Source of the DNA: Aurelia coerulea
Lineage: Eukaryota; Cnidaria; Scyphozoa; Semaeostomeae; Ulmaridae
Assembly (NCBI GenBank): GCA_039566865.1
Contig: CM076952.1
Coordinates: 11,366,501-11,430,500, forward strand
DNA: 64,000 nt
Direction: 5' to 3'
Positions 20,986-31,707 of the stretch are shown here, piece after piece (the first letter of the stretch is position 1; every line of letters begins with the position of its first letter). The notes below the pieces were generated by a model that saw nothing but the letters and a program-made list of their open reading frames with translations, made no database searches and was not told the DNA's origin. A program made the position numbers and the translations under genes.

Positions 20986-22101
20986 TGCATATGTTTTCGA
21001 GATATTTCTTAGTTCGTCCAGCAGTTTATTTTTTGCTGCGAGAATCCGTACAGCAGTTTATATTTTTGCTGCGGAATTTTTACGAAATAGCCTTGATATT
21101 TTTATCTCGTCCAGCGGTTTTTTGCTGCGAGTATTTTGTAAATCCGCACAGCAGTTTAACACTTTTGCTGCGGAGTTTTAGGAAATAGCCTTTGAATTCT
21201 ATAGCTCGTTTAGCAGTTTTATTTTTTGCTGCGAGAATCCGTACAGCAGTTTATATTTTTGCTGCGGAATTTTTACGAAATAGCCTTGACCTTTTTATCT
21301 CGTACAGCGGGTTTTGCTGCAAGTATTTTGTAAATCCGTACAGCAGTTTAACACTTTTGCTGCGGAGTTTTAGGAAATAGCCTTTGAATTCTATAGCTCG
21401 TTCAGCAGTTTTATTTTTTGCTGCGAGAATCCGTACAGCATTTTATATTTTTGCTGCGGAATTTTTACGAAATAGCCTTGAGCTTTTTATCTCGTACAGC
21501 GGGTTTTGCTGCGAGTATTTTGTAAATCCGTACAGCAGTTTGACACTTTAGCTGCGGAGTTTTAGGAAATAGCTTTGAATTCTACAGCTCGTCCAGCAGT
21601 TTTTATTTTTGCTGCGAGAATCCGTACAGCAGTTTGTATTTTTGCTGCGGAATTTTTACGAAATAGCCTTGATCTTTTTATCTCGTACAGCGGTTTTTGC
21701 TGCGAGTATTTTGTAAATCCATACAGCAGTTTAACACTTTTGCTGCGGAGTTTTAGGAAATAGCCTTGAATTCTATAGCTCGTCCAGCAGTTTTTATTTT
21801 TGCTGCGAGAATCCGTACAGCAGTTTGTATTTTTGCTGCGGAATTTTTACGAAATAGCCTTGATCTTTTTATCTCGTACAGCGGTTTTTGCTGCGAGTAT
21901 TTTGTAAATCCGTACAGCAGTTTAACACTTTTGCTGCGGAGTTTTAGGAAATAGCCTTGAATTCTTTAGCTCATCCGGCAGTTTTATTTTTTGCTGCGAG
22001 AATTCGTACAGCAGTTTATATTTTTGCCGCGGAGTTTTTACGAAATAGCCTTGATCTTTTTATCTTTTTCCAGCGGTTTTTGCTGCTAGTATTTTGTAAA
22101 T

Positions 22102-22260
22102 TTTGTAATTTATTTTAGACTTTATTTATTTGAATTTAATTTTAGATTAGGCTTGTAAATTTTGTAAATAAGTAGGCCTTAATTAGCTGTAATTTTAGCT
22201 ATGGTTTCGCTTCATCCTACTTTGTAAATAAATAAATGATGATGATGATGATGATGATGA
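22102..22260 (+). mobile_element. Family C tail in satellite, copy 1
   Basis: 159-bp 3' end of family C (ttagctgtaattttagctat, then (tga)n), flanked by taaat at 22097-22101 and 22261-22265, interrupting a satellite block that elsewhere reads ttttgtaaatccgtacag. Confidence 0.87.
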
Positions 22261-22459
22261 TAAATCCGTACAGTCTGTTTAGCACTTTTTGCTGCGGAGT
22301 TTTAGGAAATAGCCTTGAATTCTTTAGCTCGTCCAGCAGTTTTATTTTTTTGCTGCGAGAATTCGTACAGCAGTTATATTTTTGCTGCGGAGTTTTTACG
22401 AAATAGCCTTGATCTTTTTATCTTTTTCCAGCGGTTTTTGCTGCTAGTATTTTGTAAAT

Positions 22460-22618
22460 TTTGTAATTTATTTTAGACTTTATTTATTTGAATTTATTTT
22501 TAGATTAGATTTGTAAATTTTGTAAATAAGTAGGCCTTAATTAGCTGTAATTTTAGCTATGGTTTCGCTTCATCCTACTTTGTAAATAAATAAATGATGA
22601 TGATGATGATGATGATGA
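22460..22618 (+). mobile_element. Family C tail in satellite, copy 2
   Basis: Same insertion at the same satellite position as copy 1, 358 bp downstream, flanked by taaat. Confidence 0.87.
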
Positions 22619-22814
22619 TAAATCCGTACAGCAGTTTAGCACTTTTGCTGCGGAGATTTAGGAAATAGCCTTCAATTCTTTAGCTAGTCCAGCAGTTTTA
22701 TTTTTTGCTGCGAGAATTCGTACAGCAGTTATATTTTTGCTGCGGAGTTTTTACGAAATAGCCTTGATCTTTTTATCTTTTTCCAGCGGTTTTTGCTGCT
22801 AGTATTTTGTAAAT

Positions 22815-22970
22815 TTTGTAATTTATTTTAGACTTTATTTATTTGAATTTATTTTTAGATTAGACTTGTAAATTTTGTAAATAAGTAGGCCTTAATTAGC
22901 TTTAATTTTAGCTATGGTTTCTTTTCATCCTACTTTGTAAATAAATAAATGATGATGACGATGATGATGT
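22815..22970 (+). mobile_element. Family C tail in satellite, copy 3
   Basis: Same junctions again, 355 bp after copy 2. The right duplication is changed to taact. Confidence 0.85.
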
Positions 22971-24120
22971 TAACTCCGTACAACAGTTTAGCACTTTTGC
23001 TGCGGAGTTTTAGGAAATAGCCTTGATCTTTTTATCTCGTCCAGCATTTTTTTGCTGCGAGCGTTTTGTAAATCCGTACAGCAGTTTGTATTTTTGCTGC
23101 GGAATTTTATGAAATAGCCTTGATCTTTTTAACTGTCCAGTGATTGTTTGCTGCGAGAATGTTGTCGTTGTAAATCCGTATAGCAGTTAACATTTATGCT
23201 GCGGAAATTTTTTGGAAATAGCCTTGAGAATTTTGTTTTGAATCCATACAGCAGTTTGCATTTTGCTGCCGAATTTTTAGAACTCGTCCAACGGTTTTCT
23301 TGCTGCGATCATTTGTTGTTGTAAATCCGTACAGCTTTTAGCATTTTTGCTGCGGAATTTTACGAGATACCCTTGAATTTTGCAGTTCGTCCATCAGAAT
23401 TATTTTGCTGCGAGAATCTCATTGTTGCAAATCCGTACAGCAGAAAGCATTTTTTGTTGTGGAAGTTTTTTAGGAAAAGTATATGATTTTGTAGCTTGTC
23501 CAGCAGCTTTCTTTTTGCTGGGAGAATTCTCATTTCTTGTAAATCCGCAGAAGGATTAGCATTTTTGATGCAAAGTTTTTAGGGAATAGCCTTGAATGTT
23601 TAGCTCGTCCAGCAGTTTTACTTTTGCTGCGAGAATTTTGTTATCATTTATCCGTACAGCAGTTAGCATATTTTTGCTGAGGAATATTTAAGGGACAGTT
23701 TTGAATATTCAGCAGCTGTAACCTTTGCAGTGGGGTGTTGTGATGGCCTTAGACCTGTCCAGCAGATTTGTCTTTTGCTGTGGGAATATTTTGATAAGTC
23801 AAACCCATCCAATAGTTTTGTATTTTGCTGCGGGACATTGTGATATATTAAGGCCTTTCCAGCAGCTTTGTTTATTTGATTGAGACCTTTGTCAGATTTA
23901 AGATTTGTTCATCAATTGCTAATTTTGCTGTAAAGTATTTTGAAAATTTTATGACCTATTTAGCTGGTCTATTTGCTGCGGGACGTTGTAAATTTTAAAG
24001 CCTGTTCAGCTGATTACTTCGCTGTGAGTTGTGCGTCATTTCATAAACCTGTTCGGCCGTCAGATTTTTGTGATGATATGGTTTTTTACAGTTTAATATG
24101 TTGGCTGGGGAATTTTTTAG

Positions 24121-25716
24121 AAAGGTTTTCATAAGTAATTTTCTCTGTCCCATGTTTTATTGTCCATTGACTTCACTACTGAATTAGTTAAACCTCTAAA
24201 TGGAACTAAACAAATCATAACGGTGAAGAAATACAGAAATTCTTGTATCCAAGTGATATGTAGGTGCTAAGTCTCTCTCCTTGCTTCGACCTGCCGGGGG
24301 CTCAACTAAGAACCTTTACACTCGGCTAATGCTGCTGGGTTCCGAATGGTCGAAGCTAGGGGGCATCCCGGTCTTTTGTTTTGACCCTATTAATTTCTTT
24401 AATTTGTTCATTTGCTATTTATTTTTCAAGTAATATGACATCTTTAGGTAGTAAACTTAGATAGCCATGAGACTTTTTAAGGTTTATATAAATACTGTGG
24501 GAGAAATCAAGCAAAGTATAAAAACAGCGATTATTGCCATAGACATTTTGACGGAGAGCCCCCTAGCTCGACTCTTCGGAATTCAGCGTTCAAAAGTATT
24601 GGAGCATGGCTCGATGGTATTATTTTTACAATCTATCGACAATTTTTTTGTGGGAAAGTGTATAAGGTTTTATTTCTACATTCTCAGCGAATATTATACT
24701 TATATACAGTGTAACTATGTACTATATATCAGGAGCGCATTATTGCTCCTCTCATGAATTGCAATTTTCAATACATCACTACGGAGTATACAATAAAATA
24801 TCATTGTCCCGTGCTATACAAACCTAAAAGGGATACCGCTTTAAGATTTATTATGTATCAAATGTGAATTTCGCAACTTTGCTTTTGTGGGTCTGATGAA
24901 ATTAAAGACAAATGACGGAGATATAAGGTGACTTAAATCAGGGGCCTGGGCAATCTAAATATAGCCTATTGTATTCCATTGTATTTGATGATATCGAGAG
25001 ATGAGCAAATCAATTGGACAAATGAAAGCACTAAGCCACCGTTTGTTCTATTTTTAAACTAGGTGCTATATATCCGTCATTTGTCTTTAAGCAGCCCGAA
25101 TTATTGCAAAAGTGGGTTGATCTGCATGTCTGTCGCTCAGAAAAAGCGACTATTCTCACGGAATTTTATGAGATATCATCTAATAGATCATATGGCTGTT
25201 AAGTTCGCGCCATTACAGTTATATAGGTTACAGTTGGCGTGGGCACAAAGAATGAATTTGCATCATGTCTCTACAAGGTATGGGAAAATCTAAAAAAATC
25301 TTTATGGAATTCTATTAGGTGTTCACGGAAGACTATTTTCTTTTTTGAAATTTTAGTTGCAGATATTATCATTGTAAGTAAGGTTTTTTCTGTATTAGCA
25401 CCTGGAAATTGCGGGACAATCTAGGAGTGTCGTTTTGTAAATTTGTACTTTGAATGATTCATTGTCAATTTTTCAACCGTTGCATTTATCTATTTTTTGT
25501 ATTTGCTATCTGTTTGCTGCTCGTTTTCTGAATCAAACTTTAACAACAGTGTATTTTCAAAAATGACAAAGATTTAGACAAGACCTGCTTAATACCACTT
25601 ATTTCCTAGTTTCTGAGTGTTGGAGAGGGTATTTCCTAGCATATTTCTTCCTTCTATGAGCATTATGTTTCCTTTTGGGAATTCTTGCTTCATGATAACT
25701 ACAAGTAGTCTCCGAA
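24121..25716. other. Sparse region, no gene recognised
   Basis: Short open frames without motifs (for example 24467-24757). One local structure: gcttcgacc (24283-24291) pairs with ggtcgaagc (24348-24356) around a moderately GC-rich loop. It is not a tRNA by any reading I tried. A short inverted repeat (acaaatgacgga) lies near 24906 and 25072. Confidence 0.4.
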
Positions 25717-25779
25717 GCACTCCCCATATCTAAATATTTGGTAAGGAGAGCATAAGGTCTGTGAGAATATAACACTATT
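25717..25779. repeat. 63-bp direct repeat, copy 1
   Basis: gcactccccatatctaaata to aacactatt, repeated at 26032-26094. The pair brackets the 162-bp repeat copy 2. Confidence 0.8.
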
Positions 25780-25936
25780 CTCACAGGACCGAATGCTCGG
25801 AAATTTAAATATTTTAATCCCACGGGCCTAACTTTTGCAAAATCGCCTCTCTTGGGACTAGTTCTAGTCCCCCACAGTCCAAGGGTCATATTTAAACCTT
25901 TGTAGCAGTCAGTTTCAGCCCTCTTCAAGAAACAAC
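25775..25936. repeat. 162-bp dispersed repeat, copy 2
   Basis: See 20329-20490. Same orientation, few differences. Confidence 0.8.
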
Positions 25937-26031
25937 GAACATCGGTGAACTCGAAATCGACCCACCCTCCTCCCTCAGTAGCAGCGCACGTTTAAAACCA
26001 CTCTCCTTACCACAACAGCGAAGTCTCCTTC

Positions 26032-26094
26032 GCACTCCCCATATCTAAATATTTGGTAAGGAGAGCATAAGGTCTGTGAGAATATAACACTATT
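26032..26094. repeat. 63-bp direct repeat, copy 2
   Basis: Identical or nearly so to 25717-25779. Confidence 0.8.
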
Positions 26095-26950
26095 AATGAC
26101 TTGTGATAATGAGCCCAGATTTACCATCATTTTCACGAGCCACAGTGGGGGCTAGATTACAGCAAACCACATGGATAACTCCTGACCTTTAGTTCTATTA
26201 GCTACAGTATGTTGCTGTGCAAGAGAGACCAACTAATGTGTGAATGAAGAGTTGCTATGCTACTGAGCCCAGTTTTGCTTCAAATTATGAACAACAAATG
26301 CAGCAAATTAGAATGATACTAGAGTATTCCAATTATTACCAAAACAGAACGTTAACCACTGTCAATAGCTGTTTGCTGAGCAGTTGATATGGACTCGGGT
26401 GCTAGTTTGCCTTCCAAATTCCTGTTGAGGCTGTATGTCTTACATAAGCAGGATAGATGAGTATGGACCAGCTGCAACAACTACAAGCCAGTAATGGTCT
26501 CTGTATCTACTCTTCATTGGCTGAATTGCTGCACCAATAAGTTTGTATGCCAATCTTATGATTGAATTACTGTATGCCGCCCAATTTACAAATCGGCCCT
26601 TGTAGTACCTTGTACAAACATTTCTCGCCATTAAACCTATCTTGTATTCCAATTGTTCACTCCCTCAGCTCACGGTACAGCCCCACATGTGTGTAGATAA
26701 ACATTGCAGATTTTTTAAAATACTATACACCTGCCTGTTACACCAAGATAACGAGTTAGGCAGCTACTAGCTGTGAGAAAGCAAAAACCTGACATCAAAG
26801 CGGGTTACTATGAAACAGGCAAAAACATTCCTGATGTGTGGGAGAAAAATGGCAATGCCACCCCTGTTGCCATTGTGCCAACCTTCTTGCCAGACGTAGT
26901 TTCTCTGTTGCCCTAGGGGCTAATGTTTCTTATGCAGGGAGGGTGGGAGG
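26095..26950. other. Sparse region, no gene recognised
   Basis: Occasional gttgctgtgcaa and gttgctatgc motifs recall the minisatellite at 18548, perhaps an ancient extension of it. Nothing coding. Confidence 0.4.
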
Positions 26951-27105
26951 AAAATCATTTGAAAATTGCCAAATTGATGAGCCATGGCTGCTCCTAGCTG
27001 CCAAGACCATGAAAGCTGTACCATGTGATTAGGCCCAAAGGATTATGGGGAAGCCCATCATGCCTTGCTGTTAACCTAAATTTATTACATAAATTCTCAC
27101 TTAAC
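26951..27105. repeat. 155-bp dispersed repeat, copy 1
   Basis: Matches 28585-28739 (aaaatcatttgaaaattgcc to ctcacttaac). It abuts the 203-bp repeat copy 2, sharing ttaac. Confidence 0.8.
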
Positions 27106-27303
27106 ATCCGGCGGCATTCTGTGCAGCTTGAAGGATAATACACAGAAACTACAGCAAGTGTGTGGCAGTATTTGGGGTCGCATGTCAATCAAATTATATG
27201 TGGTAATTTTATGTATATATTCTTTGTAAGGTCCAGGGGTACAATCTCCCCTGTGGTAATGGGGAGATGGGGCCATGCTGGTATGTGGGAGCATGGCAAA
27301 ACC
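27101..27303. repeat. 203-bp dispersed repeat, copy 2
   Basis: See 17912-18114. Confidence 0.8.
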
Positions 27304-28584
27304 CCAAATTTCCCCCAAAGAACCCCAACACCTAGGGTATGCCCAAGGGGTGATGCATTGCTGCTACCTTCCTTTGTAGGGATGCCCAAGGCCCGCATGC
27401 CTCATTTTTATGATATGATTTTGATTAAAGAAAAAACCATGATTTGACCCAATATCTGAAGACCCTTAAAACCGAACAACCAGAATTTATTGGAACAGTC
27501 AGATAGACCCAATATATTTATTCAAACTATTAGGTGGCCCTTGAGAAAGACCTTATGTATCTAATATAACTATCAGGTGGCCCTTCCTAAAGGACCTTAA
27601 GATTTAATCAAACTATTAGGAGGACCAGATTTTGCCAGGATGTACGCAGCACCAATATAACCCAATTGCGAAGAGCACTTGGTTGATTTGTGGCTCTGAC
27701 TAATACCCAGGTTGTGCAATGTGCTTGTTGACTGTCTCATGGACTAAACCACTTTCCAGTGTCAATACTGTCCCACTTTTTAACAAATTCCAAAGTGATT
27801 TTTTTTCATTAGATAATGAACTCCTTACACCAATATTATTTACAACAAAAATATGCAGCGGCAACGAAGCGTGGATCCTTCTTGGACTTGATAAACCATT
27901 CACAATATGTCACCTTGTCAAAACAAAACATGACTGAGCTTTAAACATTTCCGATGATAGGTAAACGTGTGTTTACTTTCTTTCAAGGTATATTTGCAGT
28001 TAATCAACCAAATCTAATCTCCAGATGAAAAGATCTTTGAACTTAAACCAGCCACTGCTCTGCACTGTCTTGTCTTGATTGACCTTGTACACAATTTGCC
28101 AGCCAGCTAGCTCTGATATGTCAATAGATACTCCCAATATTTGGTCCTTTTGTTTTCTCAAGTCTTACGAGTACGACAGACAAATACAGATCTGATTCTT
28201 GCCAATCTGCCAGCACCTATCCCCTCCATTTTAACAACAAAGTTTTTTGCTGCACTAAAACTGGATCGAGTTTGGCTGCTAAAATTGCTAAAATTGCTTG
28301 ATTTGACAATACCATGGATTGAGGGTGATTTACCTGTTTGTGTTAATCTGCAAGAGCAGCCAAAACATCAGGCAAAAAACCTTCCTTGCTATTCAGTTGT
28401 AGTTACGGCCTAATTTAGCTCGTTTCGTTTGAGCCCGTTTTGTCACCAGCGCCGAGCACGACTCTCTTCTTAATCCACGTTAACTTGCATATGACATGAA
28501 CCAGAACTGCTCATAAATCTCTCGGTCTTTCTGTCTTCATCTTATGACTTCTGTTGAATTGATGTCTTCTTAAGATCCCCGATA
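27304..28584. other. Sparse region, no gene recognised
   Basis: Three loose copies of aaactattaggtggccctt lie at 27522-27625. Open frames (such as 28141-28413, Leu-rich) have no recognisable domain. Confidence 0.4.
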
Positions 28585-28739
28585 AAAATCATTTGAAACT
28601 TGCCAAATTGATGAGCCATGGCTGCTCCTAGCTGCCAAGACCATGAAAGCTGTACCATGTGATTAGGCCCAAAGGATTATGGTGAAGCCTATCATGCCTT
28701 GCTGTTAACCTAAATTTATTACATAAATTCTCACTTAAC
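28585..28739. repeat. 155-bp dispersed repeat, copy 2
   Basis: See 26951-27105. Confidence 0.8.
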
Positions 28740-30164
28740 TCTTTCTGAAAGCTGAACTTAAATGTAACGACTAGCTTCTTGTTTGTCTTGGTAAATTTTC
28801 AGTTCAAATGCAAGCCGGTCTGAATGGCCTAATCTTTGGCATGGCGTCTAATTTGGACGTACCCTAAATTCAAAACGACGCCTTAGCAGTTACCTGGTTA
28901 AACTTATCTCGTCGCTACAAACCTAAGCAGGATTGCCGGGGGAAGGAATAAAGAGGTCTAGGGGATATTTTTGAAAATGAAGCAAGTGGAGGAGGGATTT
29001 GCAAGAAGCATGAATTGATATATGGTTACCTTTCAAAATATTGATAGATAAAATGATGAAATTGACTACAGGGGAAGTTAGTTCGTGAGTGAAACCTTAC
29101 ACAAATGAAATCAACAAGGCAGTAATTGAAAAAAATAAAGATTTACAATTTTACCATTATCTTGATGATTATGACTTTAACCTTATGACTTCTAACAGTG
29201 TGGTTGACAGGGGAGTCAGTAAGGGAAGTCAGAATCCACAGGCTGACCAATAGGGGTGCAGGTAGGCCAGTCTGACCACAACCGAGATAAAACCCCCGGC
29301 TTTTACATTCAATGCAAAGTTCTGAGATTTTTCTTCAAAAATAACATTTGAAGGGTTGGAGTTGCCTGTAAACAAAATTTAGTTGTACTTTGTACAAAAT
29401 CATGAGGCAACGCAAAGAAAACAAATATTAGGCTTGAAAAACAACAAGGACATAAAATACTCTCATCTTTAGCCATTTCAGGTAAGTGTTTTAAAAACAT
29501 ACTTCAGGACAAGGATAGGCGGTACAGAATAAAAGCAACAAGACAGAACCTCAGGAATGGCATCAGTGAATAATTTTAACTCGCTTTCCTGCAAAATCCA
29601 GGCCCGAACTCCTTTTGAAACGAAGTTTTTGCAGCGCGGTCAGATATGATGAAAAACGTTAGCGATAGCCGACCATTTAGGGCGATGCTCCTCTAGTTTA
29701 GAAATAGTCTTTCAAGTTGATGAAATTCGATCAAAAGGGTATTGATATTTAAGTTTAAGACTTAGTTTTTAAGCTCCTCTGCAAGGAAGTCTTAATTGTG
29801 ACCCATTTTTCTGATACATTTGGTATCAGAGTAGGTGTCGAAATGATTAGGAGCTTCACGTCTGAAATTCCCCAGTGTATGAATTCAGTGGCAATTGTGA
29901 TACCTACTGAAAAACTTTTTTTGCCTGTTTGCAGCCCACACACCTTGAAAACCTTACCGATCTTTGAGCTCCTCAATTTTGGTTGATGGTGCTAAAGACT
30001 AAGTTGACGTAGCGATCTTGTGACTCTTGTGACTAAATTTTTTTCTTGTGTGTGATTTCTGTGTTTGATGTGTTCAAGATCAGCCTGTAAAGTGAAAAAG
30101 TTGTAACTTGTGACGTTCCTGTCTCTGCACCTGACGACAAGTTTTGTAAATAGGCACCTAAGAG
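28740..30164. other. Sparse region, no gene recognised
   Basis: Only short motif-free open frames. Confidence 0.4.
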
Positions 30165-30199
30165 TTAAAGGACAAGTCCGGGGTTTGTATGATTAATGC
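30165..30199. repeat. Solitary end of the TTAA MITE family
   Basis: ttaa followed by aggacaagtccggggtttg, matching the termini of the complete element at 30687-31148. No second end is nearby. Confidence 0.65.
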
Positions 30200-30589
30200 T
30201 GGAAAACTAACTTATCTTAACTTAACTTACGAATCTCTTGGAAGATCACTTAGGGCAGTCGCAAAGTTGCCAGTGTAGCCTCACAGGATTCAGTAGAAGT
30301 TTATATTGCTTGCAATCCCTTCTCAAATTCATACAGGACAAATACTTCAACTTCGTAAAGCAGCATCAAATCCCTTTTTTATCATTTTTCAGGGATTTAG
30401 TTTTTAGATAGATTAATTGTGCGCGACGGAGGAGCGTGCTTGCTACATGCGAGCTCATGAGTTTTTCTTTGCTTGCCACGCATATTTGTTTTTACAGCTT
30501 TTTTTAATTAGAATTAAATGAAATATTATCTTTGATAAAAAATGTGCTGTTCTTCCAGAGGGTGGTCTTTCAGGTTGTTTGTTCGTTAA

Positions 30590-31644
30590 CATTTTCAACT
30601 CGTCAAGTGCGCTTTTAGTTCTTTTTGAAGCACCCAAGTGTTTGGATTTCTCTAATATTAGCTGGGATATCGTTCCAAGCCTTTAAAGGACGAGTCCGGG
30701 TGTTGGTATGATTGATGATAAAATACAAGATAATACTGCTATGAATGATGTATGATACTTTTTTCCACTATTTTTCGTCTTCTCCTTGTGAAATTATGTA
30801 TTCAAATAAGCAATTCGAGCAAAGTGACGTCATATCGCGCAAACGAAAACGAGGCTGCGTGATTGTTTTTTCGCTTCTTTATCGTAGCAAGCCTCTTTAT
30901 AGGGTTCTCGTGCCATTTTCAATGCATGAGTACACGAGAAAGAGGCTAGCAGCGATTAACGGGCAAAAAACAATCACACAGCCTCGTTTTCGTTTGCGCG
31001 ATATGACATCACATCGCTCAAATTGCTTATTTGAATACATAATTTCACAAGGAGAAGGCGAAAAATAGTGGAAAAAAATATCATACATCATTCATAGCAT
31101 TTTTATCTTGTATTTTATCATTAATCATACCAACCCCGGACTTGTCCTTTAATGCAGAGTAGTAATATCCTTTTTTGGCATGTTCAGTTTTAAGCCTGGG
31201 GATCTGGAGATCCTTACAATTCCTTGGTTCATAATTTGAGTATGCGGATCTATAGTGGTACTTATCCCAAAAGCCTTCCGGACTCAACTTGTTCAGAATC
31301 TTATATGCCATCTCAGAACGATCAAATTGAATAAGATGTTCAACACATAGCCAATTAGATGACCATTCGTCCTTTATGCGTGCATTTTCTATTATTGAAT
31401 CTGCCCTGTTATGCAGACGTTGGAGGGTATCTAATTTTGTTTTTGAGAGACTCCCCCAAATAACATTTGCATAGCGAAGATGACTTTCCACGATTGCGTG
31501 GAATACACTACACATTTGTGATTGCGGATTGATAGTTTTTAACCTTTTTAAGGCAGAAAAACCACTGCAAACTTTGGACTTGACAGCTTTAACCTGTTCG
31601 TCCCACGTGAGACTTTCGTCTATGATAATTCCGAGATATTTGGA
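30590..31644 (-). pseudogene. F2: RT C-terminal region
   Basis: Reading from 31644 leftwards: LGIIIDESLTWDEQVKAVKS, LKRLKTINPQSQMCSVFHA, SHLRYANVIWGSLSKTKLDT, NARIKDEWSSNW and MAYKILNKLSPEGFWDKY, ending KKGYYYSAL at 31153. After the MITE, the frame resumes at 30682 with KAWNDIPANIREIQTLG. The residues before LG lie to the right at 39735-39790 (GTEIKRVPKS). The conserved thumb/C-terminal pattern matches element F1. No catalytic motifs remain. A stop ends it near 30615. Confidence 0.87.
30687..31148. mobile_element. TTAA-flanked hairpin MITE (K)
   Basis: 462 bp, bounded by TTAA at 30683-30686 and 31149-31152. Termini are aggacgagtccggg / cccggacttgtcct, with inverted arms of over 200 bp meeting near 30918. 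Two open frames, one per strand, begin with the same residues (MMYD..FHYF) because of the symmetry and are not genes. TTAA plus an AGG start suggests a Kolobok- or piggyBac-mobilised element; no transposase is present to confirm this. Confidence 0.88.
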
Positions 31645-31707
31645 AAGTGTCTATGATAACCCCGTGAAAAGTTCTCAACTTTATCGATGATGAAGTGAAT
31701 TTGCAAA

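Larger units (their letters stand above)
20990..24120. repeat. Satellite array, 191-bp dimeric unit
   Basis: The unit comprises four cagc(a/g)gttt...ttgctgcg blocks spaced 33, 61, 36 and 61 bp (191 bp; two related halves of about 95 bp). Each block can form a short hairpin (gcag/ctgc). Units at 21192, 21575 and 21766 are nearly identical. From about 23000 the units diverge steadily until they are barely recognisable near 24100. Plus-strand open frames of 60-76 codons recur once per unit and are a by-product of the repeat. Confidence 0.92.

Noticed and set aside
20990..24120. CRISPR array
   Set aside because: Units are 191-bp with no unique spacers, and the context is animal DNA.
24283..24356. 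tRNA or other Pol III gene
   Set aside because: A 9-bp stem and a gggttccgaat string hint at a B box, but no cloverleaf or A box can be drawn.
28141..28413. Leu-rich 90-codon frame as gene
   Set aside because: No motif, no homologous copy in the window, length expected by chance.
30745..31091. Two opposite open frames both beginning MMYD..FHYF
   Set aside because: They mirror each other because they lie in the arms of hairpin MITE K.
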